54,557 nt of DNA from Alphaproteobacteria bacterium UBA830 (lineage in GTDB: Bacteria; Pseudomonadota; Alphaproteobacteria; MPNO01; UBA830). Location: assembly GCA_905181725.1 (NCBI GenBank), contig CAJIYX010000042.1, forward strand, positions 1 through 54,557, in the 5' to 3' direction. The first letter of the stretch is position 1; the number at the start of each line of letters is the position of its first letter. Both the position numbers and the translations under genes were made by a program. The notes below the pieces were generated by a model, which was not told the origin of the DNA, did no database searches, and saw only the letters and a program-made list of their open reading frames with translations. Of the stretch, positions 35,042 to 44,805 are shown piece by piece.

Positions 35042-37242
35042 GCCGTTTCCCGCATCGGGAACTCGGCTTCCGGAATCAGCGTCACCCGGCACGGCAGACC
35101 GCGTGTGTCCGCCGAACCTGTCACCGGATCCCACGGCCCGTCATAGGACAGCGCGACGTTGATGTTGATGTCCAGCGCACCGCGCTCCGGTCCGGGCGCT
35201 TCGGGGAGCCACCAGCCCATGCCGGTTCGCACGGTGCCGGGGCCGGTTTCTTCGGTCACCGACACCTTCAGTTTGCAGCGCCCGTCTATGCCCGGTGTTT
35301 CCACCGCGACCCAGTCGCCTTCCGACAGACCCGACGTGGCGGCCGTATCGGGGTGAACCTGCAGAAGCGGGAAGGGGGAGACCTTCCGTGCCCATGCCTG
35401 ATCCCGGTATCGGGAGTGGTGATAGGTTTTTTCGCGCGCGCCGGTGATGAGTACCAGAGGATAAGCTTCCCGCGTTTGTGCGTCGGCGGTTTCCGGGCGC
35501 GGCGGCACATAGTTGGGCAGCGGATCAATGCCGAGGTCATTCAGGGTTTCGGACCAGAGTTCAATCTTGCCCGATGGTGTTTTGAACCCGGCCTCTTCGA
35601 AATTACCGAGCTTGAATTCGAACGGCGCCCACCCGTTTTCCTTAAACGCCTTCCAGTCGATTTCGTCTCCGAGCAGGTATTCGTTGAATTCCTGTTTACT
35701 CTCCCACGGGAAATATTTCCGCGTATTGATCCCCCTGCTCTCAAGCCGCCGCGCGAGATCGGTGGTGAAGTCAAAATCCGATCGCGCTTCGTTCTGCGGC
35801 TCGATAACCGGGTTGGTGTAGCAGACAATGTGTGCCGAGGGCTCGAGCGAGACCTCTTCCTCTTCCAGCCCGGTGGTTTTTGGCAAAACGATATCGGCAA
35901 GCTCTGATGTCGGCGTCATCATGTGTGAGGCCACGCTGAGAAAATCGAGCGACTTCAGTGCGGCCATGACCTTCTGCGTATCCGGGTAGGTGACGGCAAT
36001 ATTCACGCCGGAGACATACATCGCCCGCACCGGATGAGGATTGCCAGTCAGGATTGCATCGAGCACGGTCGGATTGTGGGCGGATGTCTGCCAGCCTTTC
36101 GGACCGGCCCAGAGCGGGAACTGGTCTGCGCCGAGGGTTCGTTCTGCTACTTCCTGCGGCAGGGCGAAATTGGGATCGTGCAGAATGTCGATGTAGTTGC
36201 GGAAACCGCGCGGCCGTTTCACCCGGATATTGCCGCCAGGCCGGTCGACGTTGCCGGTGATCGCGACAAGACAGTGAAAGGCGCGAAAGGTCTGCACACC
36301 GTTTGAAAAAGCGTCGATACCGTGCCCGGACACGAAACTCGATGGACCGTCAGCATAGATTCTGGCCGTCGCAATAATGTCTTCGACGGCGACGCCGGTT
36401 AGTTCGGCGGCGCGTGCAGGGGGGAACTCCGCAGCCCGCGCCTTCAGCTCGTCGAAGCCCCGTGTCCACGCATCAACGAAGTCATGGTCGTAGAGGTTCT
36501 CTTCGATGATGACGTGGATAAGGGCGAGACCGAGTGCGACGTCCGTTCCGGGCCGCGGGCGCATCCATATATCCGCGATTTCAGCCGCTGGCGTCCGGGC
36601 CGGGTCGATGACGATTATCTTTGCGCCTTTGGCCTTGGCGCGTTTCAGCGCCATCCACTGGACGGGATCAGCCGCCGACGGGTTGCGTCCGACGATCAGG
36701 GCGCATTTTGTATCGTCGACATCTTCGCCGCCAACAATACCAAGGCCCATGATGCGGTCAGACAGGGCGCGGCAGCCGCCACACAGATCCTGGTTCATCA
36801 TCCAGTTCGGCGAGCCGAGCGATCGCATCAGCAGCGAAACCATAGCACCGCGGCTGAAAAATGCGCTGGAGACCGCGCCGACCAGCGATTCAGGGCCGTG
36901 TTTCGCGCGCACTTCCAGCAGACGGTCCACGATTTCGTCGAGGGCTTCGTCCCAGGGAATTTCTTCCCAGTTGCCCGAGCCCCGCTCGCCGACACGGCGC
37001 ATGGGGCTTTTGATCCGGTTCTCGCTATAGGTCAGTTCGGGCAACGCGCGGATGCCCTTCACACAGAATGCACCCTTGGATCCGGGATGGTCAGGGTTCG
37101 GCCCCACGTTGGTCACGCGGCCCTCTTTGAGCGTCACGAGCGATCCGCAGCGGGTGCTGCATTCCCAGCAGGTGCTGGCATAAGTGCCGTCTGGCCGTCT
37201 ATCTGAATTCGTCATCGGAAAAGTGTAGCGAAACCTGCCCAT
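35038..37242 (-). CDS. Molybdopterin oxidoreductase with [4Fe-4S] site
   Basis: 734 residues, MopB/DMSO reductase superfamily, cytoplasmic (no Tat signal seen). The iron-sulfur cysteines are Cys25, Cys28, Cys32 and Cys60 (CWECSTRC, GAFC). Cys157 or Cys154 in DLCGGCRAL could be the molybdenum ligand. The C-terminal dinucleotide domain begins near residue 600 (LITGAREKTYHHSRYRDQAW). It resembles assimilatory and formate-dehydrogenase-like members without partner subunits. Reaction unknown. An internal ATG at 37215 is an alternative start; neither has a strong ribosome-binding site. Confidence 0.87.
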   Translation of the reverse strand: MGRFRYTFPMTNSDRRPDGTYASTCWECSTRCGSLVTLKEGRVTNVGPNPDHPGSKGAFCVKGIRALPELTYSENRIKSPMRRVGERGSGNWEEIPWDEALDEIVDRLLEVRAKHGPESLVGAVSSAFFSRGAMVSLLMRSLGSPNWMMNQDLCGGCRALSDRIMGLGIVGGEDVDDTKCALIVGRNPSAADPVQWMALKRAKAKGAKIIVIDPARTPAAEIADIWMRPRPGTDVALGLALIHVIIEENLYDHDFVDAWTRGFDELKARAAEFPPARAAELTGVAVEDIIATARIYADGPSSFVSGHGIDAFSNGVQTFRAFHCLVAITGNVDRPGGNIRVKRPRGFRNYIDILHDPNFALPQEVAERTLGADQFPLWAGPKGWQTSAHNPTVLDAILTGNPHPVRAMYVSGVNIAVTYPDTQKVMAALKSLDFLSVASHMMTPTSELADIVLPKTTGLEEEEVSLEPSAHIVCYTNPVIEPQNEARSDFDFTTDLARRLESRGINTRKYFPWESKQEFNEYLLGDEIDWKAFKENGWAPFEFKLGNFEEAGFKTPSGKIELWSETLNDLGIDPLPNYVPPRPETADAQTREAYPLVLITGAREKTYHHSRYRDQAWARKVSPFPLLQVHPDTAATSGLSEGDWVAVETPGIDGRCKLKVSVTEETGPGTVRTGMGWWLPEAPGPERGALDININVALSYDGPWDPVTGSADTRGLPCRVTLIPEAEFPMRETA

Positions 37243-37258
37243 TCAGCAAGCTTTCGGT

Positions 37259-38038
37259 TCAGAAGATACCGTCGAGCCAGCCCAGTTCGGTTGCCGCGCC
37301 GACTAGCAGACGAATGGCGAGCAGCGTGAGCAGGACGCGAAAGATCTGCCGGAACAATTTTTCCGGAATGCGGTTGAGTGCGTGCTTACCAAACCAGGTG
37401 CCGAGAACGGTCCCGCAGACCATCAGCGCGACTAAGGGGATGTATGCGCCGATCGCCATGCCGACAAAACCGAAGGCGACGAGTTTGGTGACATGGGAGA
37501 TCGCCATGAGGGTCGCCATGGTCGCGACATGAATACGCCGGTCGAGACTGGCATGTGCGATAAAGGGCGACAGAAACGTGCCGGTTGCGCTGACAAAGAT
37601 ACCGAGAAACGTGGCGGCGGCGCCGAGGATGCCGAAGCGCAGCCTGTCGGGACCGCCCGCGCCGAGGCGCGGGGTCCACATCACGACCAGAATGAATACG
37701 CCGAGAATTCCCTGCAACGTCGCCGATGGCAGGGTGGCAAATATCTGCGCGCCGGCAAAAGCACCGATACACGACCCGATGGCAAACGGCACGATCAGGC
37801 GTTTTTTGACGTAGCGCCACATCATGAACATGCGGCTCGACCCTGCGCCGAGCTGGATCACGGTATGCATCGGTATCAGGACGGCGAGCGGGAAGAAGAA
37901 CGTCATGATCGCGAGCAGCATCAGGCCGCCTGCGGTGCCCGTCACCGTGCCGAGAAACGTTGTAACGGTTGCCGCGATGACCAGGCCGATGGTGAGCCAG
38001 AGGCCGGTATCCGGGACTCCGAGAAAGCTCTCCATCAT
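37259..38038 (-). CDS. TauE/SafE-family permease, third of three
   Basis: 259 residues with about eight membrane helices. TauE/SafE proteins export sulfite, sulfoacetate and related anions. The two-repeat pattern with MHTVIQLGAGSSRMFMMW in the first half and VGMAIGAYIPLVALMVCG in the second is typical. It overlaps the preceding permease by four bases and is followed after 16 bases by the oxidoreductase. Confidence 0.88.
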   Translation of the reverse strand: MMESFLGVPDTGLWLTIGLVIAATVTTFLGTVTGTAGGLMLLAIMTFFFPLAVLIPMHTVIQLGAGSSRMFMMWRYVKKRLIVPFAIGSCIGAFAGAQIFATLPSATLQGILGVFILVVMWTPRLGAGGPDRLRFGILGAAATFLGIFVSATGTFLSPFIAHASLDRRIHVATMATLMAISHVTKLVAFGFVGMAIGAYIPLVALMVCGTVLGTWFGKHALNRIPEKLFRQIFRVLLTLLAIRLLVGAATELGWLDGIF

Positions 38039-38802
38039 ATGTAGTCGGCGTTTTCAGCAGCGCTATATAACAGGCGGATCGACAAAAAGACGAGAACGAC
38101 CTGGAAGACTCGCCGGAATAATGCTTCTTCCATCACGTCGAGAAGCTTGAAGCCGACCCAGTTGCCGAGGAACCCGGCAGTGACCATGGCGGCCATTAAG
38201 GGCAGGTAATCGAAAAATTCGAAGCCCAGAACGGCGAACACGATCACCTTCAGACCATGGATAAACATCATGATGCAGGAATGGGTCGCGACGAATATGC
38301 GACGATCCTCGCTGACACCCCTTACCCAGGGGGCTAGGATTGTGCCGGTCGCACCGATGAACATCGAAATAAATGCGCCGACCATGCCGAGCGCAAAGAA
38401 GCGTTTCTGGGTCGGCATGCCGGCGGTGATCTTCGGCGAGAAGCAGACATAGAGCATGAATATCCCGAGTATCGCCTGCAGCAGCGACAGTGGGATGGAG
38501 ACGACAATCCGCCCGCCGATCGCCGAGCCCAATACGGCCCCGATCGCAAAGGGAATGATGGCCTGCTTCATGACCAGTCGGTGCGCGATGATGGTGCGGG
38601 TAACGTTCGAGCCGGCCTGCACGACACCGTGTATGGGGACAAGAGCAACCGGGGGGAAGACGGTTGCCATGAAACCGATCAACAGGACGCCGCCACCGAG
38701 CCCTGCGACCACGCCGAACGCAGCCGTAAAGCAGGCGAGGATCGTAAACAGGATGAACGTCCAGCCATCGATCTCCGGCGTGATGGAGAGAAGTTCGATC
38801 AT
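38035..38802 (-). CDS. TauE/SafE-family permease, second of three
   Basis: 255 residues, about eight helices. The glycine-rich helix FGVVAGLGGGVLLIGFMATV and VPIHGVVQAGSNVTRTI are the family marks. Translational coupling is shown by ATGA overlaps on both sides. It is clearly a paralogue of its two neighbours but diverged, so the triplet is not a recent duplication. Confidence 0.88.
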   Translation of the reverse strand: MIELLSITPEIDGWTFILFTILACFTAAFGVVAGLGGGVLLIGFMATVFPPVALVPIHGVVQAGSNVTRTIIAHRLVMKQAIIPFAIGAVLGSAIGGRIVVSIPLSLLQAILGIFMLYVCFSPKITAGMPTQKRFFALGMVGAFISMFIGATGTILAPWVRGVSEDRRIFVATHSCIMMFIHGLKVIVFAVLGFEFFDYLPLMAAMVTAGFLGNWVGFKLLDVMEEALFRRVFQVVLVFLSIRLLYSAAENADYI

Positions 38803-39572
38803 CCGACGACCTCGGTGCCGGCTTCGTAAAGAAGCCTCAATGCTAGAACGGTGAGTACCAGGTTAAAGCCGCGCCGGAAAACACTCTCTGCCATCCAGTT
38901 GAGAATAGACTTGCCCGACCATGTACCGACGATACCGAACAGGACCATAAGGCCCATCAGCGGCAGGTATGGCCCGAACGTAAACCCGAGAAAGCCGAAG
39001 GCGAGAATCTTCACGCCGTGCTGCCAAGACATAAAGGCAGCATGGGTTGCGACCGTCATCACCCGGTCGCTGGTGGATGCCTTTATAAACGGGGCGATCA
39101 GAGGCCCGGTCGCTCCGGCGAACATCGTCGCGAAGGACGCGATCGCGCCGACGACGGCAAAGCGGATGTTCGACGGCTCCATCGCTTTCATCTTGGGGCC
39201 CCAGACCGCATAGAGCACGAAAACCCCGATGATGGCCTGAAGCAGATATTTCGGCAGGGCGAAGACGATCTGCCCGCCGACCGCGGCACCGATAATTGTG
39301 CCGATCACGAATGTCGGCATCCAGCGGAAAAGGATGTTGCGCCACATCATCGTCGCCCGGAAGAAGTTGGAGCCGACCTGGACGACCGCATGAACCGGAA
39401 TGATCGCAAGCGGCGGCATCGTCGATGCCATTACCGCAACAAGCGCAGCACCGCCGCCAAGGCCGAACGCGGCGGAGACCGCGGAGGTGAAGAAACTAAG
39501 AAGGCAAAGGGCGATGAAGGACCATTCGGTAACCCCCGGCGCGCTTGCCAGAATGTCATGGATGACGGACAT
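38799..39572 (-). CDS. TauE/SafE-family permease, first of three
   Basis: 257 residues, about eight helices. AAFGLGGGAALVAVMAST and IPVHAVVQVGSNFFRATMMW are the signature blocks. It starts 124 bases from the divergent CoA-transferase gene. TATAAA lies just before its start on the minus strand, a possible -10, but no matching -35 is convincing. It leads the operon of three permeases, oxidoreductase and RidA-like gene. Confidence 0.88.
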   Translation of the reverse strand: MSVIHDILASAPGVTEWSFIALCLLSFFTSAVSAAFGLGGGAALVAVMASTMPPLAIIPVHAVVQVGSNFFRATMMWRNILFRWMPTFVIGTIIGAAVGGQIVFALPKYLLQAIIGVFVLYAVWGPKMKAMEPSNIRFAVVGAIASFATMFAGATGPLIAPFIKASTSDRVMTVATHAAFMSWQHGVKILAFGFLGFTFGPYLPLMGLMVLFGIVGTWSGKSILNWMAESVFRRGFNLVLTVLALRLLYEAGTEVVG

Positions 39573-39696
39573 GTGATTACCCCCTTTATACCCTCAACGC
39601 AGCCGGGGAAAGGGAATCGCAATGCATGACTGGTCTGCCGCCCTTTTCCCGACCGCCCGGATGGCTTAAACCACAACGCAACAGGGAGATATCAGT

Positions 39697-40920
39697 ATGT
39701 CAGAAGCCATTGGCCCGCTGTCGGGCGTCACCGTCGTTGATCTGACCCGCGTTCTTGCGGGGCCGACCTGCACGCAGATGCTGGGCGATCTGGGCGCCGA
39801 CGTGATCAAGATCGAACGGCCGGGGGCAGGTGACGATACGCGTAGATTTGCGCCGCCGTTTGTGAAAGACGATGCCGGCAACGAGACAACCGAAAGCTCC
39901 TATTACATGGGGGCCAACCGCAACAAGCGGTCGGTCGGTCTCGATATCTCGAAGCCGGAAGGGGCGGTACTGATCCGTCGGATGGCGATGGATGCGGACG
40001 CTCTGGTCGAGAATTTTAAGACGGGCAATCTCGCGCGTTACAAGCTCGCCTATGACGACCTGAAAGACGGTAACCCGAAACTTGTGTATTGTTCGGTTAC
40101 CGGCTTCGGCCAGACTGGTCCATATGCGCCGCGTCCGGGGTACGATTTTCTGATCCAGGGTATGGGCGGGTTGATGTCGATCACGGGTGACCCCGAAGGC
40201 GAACCTCAGAAAGCAGGCGTGCCGATTGCAGATATCATGGCCGGCATGTATGCGAGCGTTTCGGTCAACGCGGCGCTTCGTCATGCGGCAGTGACCGGGC
40301 AGGGCCAGTATATCGATATTGGCATGATGGATACGACTGTCGCGATGCTGGCGAATGCCGGTATGAATTATATTCATGGCGACATGCTTGGACGGCTCGG
40401 CAATGCACATCCGAACATCGTTCCCTACCAGCCGTTTCAGACATCGGACGGCTACATCATCGTCGCTATTGGCAACGATACGCAGTTCGCCCGGTTCTGC
40501 GAGATGGCTGATTGCAGACATCTTGCGGAAAACTCCGACTTCGCGACCAATGCGTCGAGGGTCGGTAACCGGGATGCACTGGTGCCGTTGCTGGACCAGG
40601 TGTTTGCCACGCGGTCGTCCGCCGAGTGGCTCTCGGGGCTAGAAGAGAACAAGATCGGCTGCGGTCCGATCAATAACCTCCAGCAGGTATTCGACGATCC
40701 CCACGTGAAGGCGCGCGAGATGGTGGTCAACGTGCCGCATCCGCTGGCGGGAGATGGCGGCGCTGCTCTGATTGCCAGTCCGATGAAGTTCAGCGACACG
40801 CCCGTGACGTACCGTCATGCACCGCCGTTGCTCGGGCAGCACACCGAGGAAGTATTGCGCGAAAAATTAAACCTGTCGGATGACGACCTTTTGGCGCTCC
40901 GCGAAAAAGAGGTGATCTGA
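39697..40920 (+). CDS. CaiB/BaiF (type III) CoA transferase
   Basis: 407 residues. The enzyme moves CoA between carboxylic acids through an aspartyl-CoA adduct on Asp179 (PIADIMAGMYA). The start LSGVTVVDLTRVLAGPTCTQ, DLGADVIKIERP and NRNKRSVGLD motifs are typical. CAGGGAGA precedes the ATG. The substrate is unknown; in this setting it may activate an aromatic or dicarboxylic acid. Confidence 0.93.
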   Translation: MSEAIGPLSGVTVVDLTRVLAGPTCTQMLGDLGADVIKIERPGAGDDTRRFAPPFVKDDAGNETTESSYYMGANRNKRSVGLDISKPEGAVLIRRMAMDADALVENFKTGNLARYKLAYDDLKDGNPKLVYCSVTGFGQTGPYAPRPGYDFLIQGMGGLMSITGDPEGEPQKAGVPIADIMAGMYASVSVNAALRHAAVTGQGQYIDIGMMDTTVAMLANAGMNYIHGDMLGRLGNAHPNIVPYQPFQTSDGYIIVAIGNDTQFARFCEMADCRHLAENSDFATNASRVGNRDALVPLLDQVFATRSSAEWLSGLEENKIGCGPINNLQQVFDDPHVKAREMVVNVPHPLAGDGGAALIASPMKFSDTPVTYRHAPPLLGQHTEEVLREKLNLSDDDLLALREKEVI

Positions 40921-40939
40921 GGAAAGGCTGGTAATCAGA

Positions 40940-41833
40940 ATGGACCGGTCGAGGCTCATATCACTGGGACTGCTGTTCTATTGCGGGATCGGCTGGGGAG
41001 CGGCTGTCGCGATTGCCAAGATTGCAACAACCGGCGGGGTGCATCCGCTCGGTTATGTCTTTTGGGTCGCGATAATCGCTGCCCTCATTCTTACCGGAAT
41101 ATGCATCCTTCGCCGGACTACTCCCGGGCTTACGAAACAGCATCTTTGGTACTATGTGATTATCGGCGGACTGCGTATCGTTTGCGCAAACGTCGTCTGG
41201 TACACGACGGTGAAATATGTCCCGGCAGGCGCGCTCGCAGTTGTCTTGGGACTAACACCGATCTTTACCTATGCGATCAGCCTGATGATGCGGCTGGAGC
41301 ATTTTGCTGCATTGCGGGCGACAGGGCTCAGCCTCGGGTTCGTCGGCGTCATTCTGTTTGTCGCGCCCGGTGGAAGTCTGCCCGACCCTTCGATGATCCC
41401 GTGGTTACTCTTCGGTCTGCTCGCTCCGCTTACCTATTCGTTGGCGAATATCCTTATTGAACGCCTGCGTCCGGAAACAGGGAACTCGTTGTCACTGACG
41501 ACGGGGATGGTCTGGTTTGGCGCAGCCGTGATGTTGCCTGTTTGCCTCCTGAGTGGTGCGTTTCACGTGCCGTCATTCCCACTGAGCGCGCCCGATATCG
41601 CCGTCTTTGGACATGCGATTATTTCGGGGTTCGCCTTTTTTGCGCTTTTCGAAATGATCCGGCTTTCCGGTCCTACCTTTGCATCACAGCTCAATTATGT
41701 CGTCACGTTGACTGGTGTGTTGTCAGGTATAGTGCTCTTTGACGAAGCACCGACTTGGTGGGTCTGGGCTGGAACAGCATGCGTCCTGTCTGGCGTTGCA
41801 CTGGTGAACAAACGGCAGGCTGAAAATGACTAA
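40940..41833 (+). CDS. EamA/DMT-family membrane transporter
   Basis: 297 residues with about ten membrane helices in two EamA repeats (about 5-140 and 155-290). Members export or import small metabolites. The repeat ends LGFVGVILFVAPGG and WAGTACVLSGVALVNKRQ are typical. It overlaps the next gene by eight bases. The substrate is unknown. Confidence 0.88.
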   Translation: MDRSRLISLGLLFYCGIGWGAAVAIAKIATTGGVHPLGYVFWVAIIAALILTGICILRRTTPGLTKQHLWYYVIIGGLRIVCANVVWYTTVKYVPAGALAVVLGLTPIFTYAISLMMRLEHFAALRATGLSLGFVGVILFVAPGGSLPDPSMIPWLLFGLLAPLTYSLANILIERLRPETGNSLSLTTGMVWFGAAVMLPVCLLSGAFHVPSFPLSAPDIAVFGHAIISGFAFFALFEMIRLSGPTFASQLNYVVTLTGVLSGIVLFDEAPTWWVWAGTACVLSGVALVNKRQAEND

Positions 41834-42452
41834 TCCGCCGCCAACAGAGGTGATCAGACCGCTATCAAATGCCGAGCGGGCGCAATCCCTCAGGGAGACC
41901 CTCGCAAGAGCGCCTGACCGCTCCAACTTGCGTGTTTTCGGCTATGGATCCTTGATGTGGAATCCCTGTTTCGACGTCGCGGCACAGGCAAAATGCGAGC
42001 TTTATGGATACCATCGGGATTTTTCGATCTGGTCGGTTTATGCGCGGGGAACCCCGGAATGTCCGGGCTTAGGGTTTGCGCTTGAAGAAAAACCCGGGTC
42101 GTTGTGTAAAGGTATCGTTTTCACGCTGCCGCGGACTACGACGGAAGCGGACCTGATGCCGCTCTGGGAGCGCGAAATGTGGACGGGCACCTATACGGCA
42201 GAATGGATTTCTATTTCCGTCGGCGGCGTTGAAATTCCTGCACTGGCATTCGTGGTGTCGACCGATCATTTTCAGTATGCGGGTGGTTTGCCGAGATCAG
42301 AAAAAGCGCGCTACATCGCAGCGGCATCGGGCAAATACGGGACTTGTTACGATTACCTGGCGGAAACCGTCAAAGAGATGAAAGAGCATGGTATCGAAGA
42401 CGTAGAACTAGATGACCTGCTGGAGGCTGTGGAGCGTCTTCGCGGCGAATGA
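41826..42452 (+). CDS. ChaC-like gamma-glutamylcyclotransferase
   Basis: 208 residues. The substrate loop VFGYGSLMWNPCFD (about 38-51) and the blocks LPRSEKARYIAAASGKYGTCYDYL match ChaC proteins, which split glutathione to 5-oxoproline and Cys-Gly. It is in the same transcription unit as the EamA gene, with overlap. A link to glutathione turnover during aromatic metabolism is possible but not shown. Confidence 0.88.
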   Translation: MTNPPPTEVIRPLSNAERAQSLRETLARAPDRSNLRVFGYGSLMWNPCFDVAAQAKCELYGYHRDFSIWSVYARGTPECPGLGFALEEKPGSLCKGIVFTLPRTTTEADLMPLWEREMWTGTYTAEWISISVGGVEIPALAFVVSTDHFQYAGGLPRSEKARYIAAASGKYGTCYDYLAETVKEMKEHGIEDVELDDLLEAVERLRGE

Positions 42453-42516
42453 TGGGCTTGCGTCTCACGTTGAGCCATGCCCAACTATGCTAGTGAGGCA
42501 GAATGTGGAGGGAAGC

Positions 42517-43338
42517 ATGACCGATACTGAAATCGGCTACGTTGATTATTCAGATATGAACGTTGACAAGAATGCGAGCTATGACAGCCTGAACAAACGT
42601 GTCGTTATTATTACGGGCGCGGGGCAGGCAATCGGCCGCGGATATGCGCATTACTTCTCTGCTCAGGGAGCTATACCGATAATCGCCGATATCGATGGCG
42701 ATAACGCGGAAAAGGTAAAGCGTGAGATCGAGGACAAGCAGGGAAAAGCCTTGGCCGTGCATGTTGATGTTGCGGATGAGGACTCGACTATTTCCATGGT
42801 CGACGCGGCCATGTCGGCATTCGGTCGCGTGGATATCCTGATCAACAATGCGGCGATCTTCTCGCAGATCACCATGGCGCCATTCTGGGAATTACCGGTA
42901 GATGAATGGAAACGTGCGGTCGACGTGAACGTGAACGGGGCCTTCCTGTGCTCGCGCGCTGCTGTAAAGCCGATGATCGATGCGAAGTGGGGACGGATTA
43001 TCAACGTCTCGTCGGGTACAATGATGATGGGTCGCCCTAACTATCTGCACTACATCACGACCAAGGCCGCGATGATCGGTATGACGCGATCGATGGCGCG
43101 CGAGGTTGGGCCCTATGGGATTACGGTAAATACGTTCTGGCCAGGCGTGATGCAGACGGAAGTTGAGCGCCCGTCCGTGCCCCGGGAAATGTTCAAGACA
43201 ATGACCGCATCTCAGGCACTTCCTCGACAGGGGACTATTCATGATCTTGCTAAAGCGATGATGTTCCTGTGCTCCGACGAGGCTGCCTATATCACCGGGC
43301 AGGGAATGATTGTGGATGGCGGACAGAATTTCATCTGA
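42517..43338 (+). CDS. Short-chain dehydrogenase/reductase
   Basis: 273 residues, classical SDR. The cofactor motif TGAGQAIG is at residues 33-40, NNAA at 110-113, and the catalytic Ser166, Tyr179 and Lys183 are present. Asp58 after the second strand (IIADID) predicts NAD(H) preference. About 25 extra residues precede the fold. The start is the ATG at 42517 with GGAGGGAAGC. It overlaps the methyltransferase gene by 23 bases. Confidence 0.92.
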   Translation: MTDTEIGYVDYSDMNVDKNASYDSLNKRVVIITGAGQAIGRGYAHYFSAQGAIPIIADIDGDNAEKVKREIEDKQGKALAVHVDVADEDSTISMVDAAMSAFGRVDILINNAAIFSQITMAPFWELPVDEWKRAVDVNVNGAFLCSRAAVKPMIDAKWGRIINVSSGTMMMGRPNYLHYITTKAAMIGMTRSMAREVGPYGITVNTFWPGVMQTEVERPSVPREMFKTMTASQALPRQGTIHDLAKAMMFLCSDEAAYITGQGMIVDGGQNFI

Positions 43339-43942
43339 CGCCGAAACTTCGGTCGACTGGTCGTCTTATTATGAAAAGACGGGCGACCGGTCACCGCGCC
43401 CGACATTGATCAAAGTACTGGATGCGTTTGCTGCAGAAGACTTTCTGACTGACCGTCTGGCCATTGATCTCGGCTGCGGTTCGGGTCGTGATACAATGGA
43501 AATATTGCGACGGGGCTGGCCGGTGTTAGCGGTGGATGCCGCGCCGGAAGCAATTGAAAAACTTCTGGCGAGGCCTGACCTGCCTAACGAGTGCGAGATC
43601 GAAACGCTGGTTTCGCGCTACGAGGACATGTCTCTGCCGCCCTGCAATCTTGTGAATGCGGGCTTTTCATTGCCGCTCTGTCCTGCGGATGTCTTCCCGT
43701 CGGTCTGGGCGAAAATCGTGAGCGCGCTTGCCCCAGGCGGGCGGTTTTCGGGCCAGCTTTACGGCGACCGCGACGACTGGGTGGACCTTTCGGGTGTGAC
43801 GTGCCAATCCCGCGATCAGGTCGTTGAACTTCTCGAACCGTTCGATGTCGAGTTTCTGGACGAAGAAGAGGACGATTCTGTCACGCCGCGCGGTGTTCAA
43901 AAGTACTGGCATATCTTCCATATCGTCGCGAGGAAAAGATGA
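43316..43942 (+). CDS. Class I SAM-dependent methyltransferase
   Basis: 208 residues. The SAM-binding motif LAIDLGCGSGRDT (about 48-60) and the acidic end of strand 2 (VLAVDAAPEA) are clear. It resembles tellurite-resistance TehB-like and other small methyltransferases. The substrate is unknown. It starts inside the end of the SDR gene and ends with a four-base overlap with the aldolase gene. Confidence 0.85.
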   Translation: MADRISSDAETSVDWSSYYEKTGDRSPRPTLIKVLDAFAAEDFLTDRLAIDLGCGSGRDTMEILRRGWPVLAVDAAPEAIEKLLARPDLPNECEIETLVSRYEDMSLPPCNLVNAGFSLPLCPADVFPSVWAKIVSALAPGGRFSGQLYGDRDDWVDLSGVTCQSRDQVVELLEPFDVEFLDEEEDDSVTPRGVQKYWHIFHIVARKR

Positions 43943-44679
43943 AGGGACATAACGCAGGCCATCAGGCGCTGAGGGCGGAAATAGCTGCCTGCACACGGAT
44001 CATGAATATGGATGGGTTGATCGACTATTCGGGACACGTCAGCGCGCGTCTGCCGGATGGCAGTGGCCTGCTTATTCAGTCGTTCGATGATTCCCGGGCA
44101 GCTCTGGAACCGGAAGACCTGCTCGTTTGTGACTTTGACGGAAACGTTCTGACGGGTAAGGAAGGCAAAAAATCGCCCCGCGAAATTTATATTCATTCCG
44201 AGATCATGCGGGCACGGCCCGACGTGAATGCGGTCGGGCATTTTCACCCGGAAACGGCGACGATGTTCACGCTGGTCGAAGATCGCCCGCTCATCCCCGT
44301 TAAGAACCATGCGGCACGATGGAGTGGCGGCATCCCAGTTCATCCTGATCCCGGTCATATCAATTCAGTTTCGTTGGGGAAGGAGTTGGCCGACACGCTG
44401 GGTGCCTGCCACGCTGCGCTGATCCGCGCGCATGGGGTCGTTGTTACTGCGGAGAGTGTTCCTGCCCTTCTTGTCGATTCAGTGCATTTTGAAGAGAATG
44501 CGAACACGTTGTTTCACGCCGCAGCACTCGGCACCGTCCGCGGGTTGTCAAACGATGAAATGACTGCATTCATGTCGCGGTTCAATCGACCTGCACATAT
44601 AAAAAAACTTTGGAAGTATTATCTTGGACGCGCCGTAAATGAAGGAAAAATTCCTGCTGCGTGGCTACCTGACCTTTGA
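43939..44679 (+). CDS. Class II aldolase/decarboxylase-family protein
   Basis: 246 residues. The zinc histidines are His101, His103 (GHFHPE) and His165 (RAHGVVV), with Glu82 (REIYIHSE) in the catalytic position. The family includes fuculose-phosphate aldolases and aromatic decarboxylases such as 3,4-dihydroxyphthalate decarboxylase. Given the phthalate-type genes nearby, an aromatic decarboxylase is worth considering. It is last in the run that starts with the CoA transferase. Confidence 0.85.
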   Translation: MKGHNAGHQALRAEIAACTRIMNMDGLIDYSGHVSARLPDGSGLLIQSFDDSRAALEPEDLLVCDFDGNVLTGKEGKKSPREIYIHSEIMRARPDVNAVGHFHPETATMFTLVEDRPLIPVKNHAARWSGGIPVHPDPGHINSVSLGKELADTLGACHAALIRAHGVVVTAESVPALLVDSVHFEENANTLFHAAALGTVRGLSNDEMTAFMSRFNRPAHIKKLWKYYLGRAVNEGKIPAAWLPDL

Positions 44680-44805
44680 AGATGAAGGTCGCAGGGGGCA
44701 ATCCACGAAGGGGGTACCGGCCCATTTTTGTCTGAAGTATTTTCTACCTTCTTATTTTGGAGGGTGTGGCGAATAAGGCAGTATACGATTTTATCATTGT
44801 CGGGC

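Noticed and set aside
44690..44805. Small gene or riboswitch between the aldolase gene and tRNA-Gly
   Set aside because: No open frame with a ribosome-binding site and no recognisable structured element.
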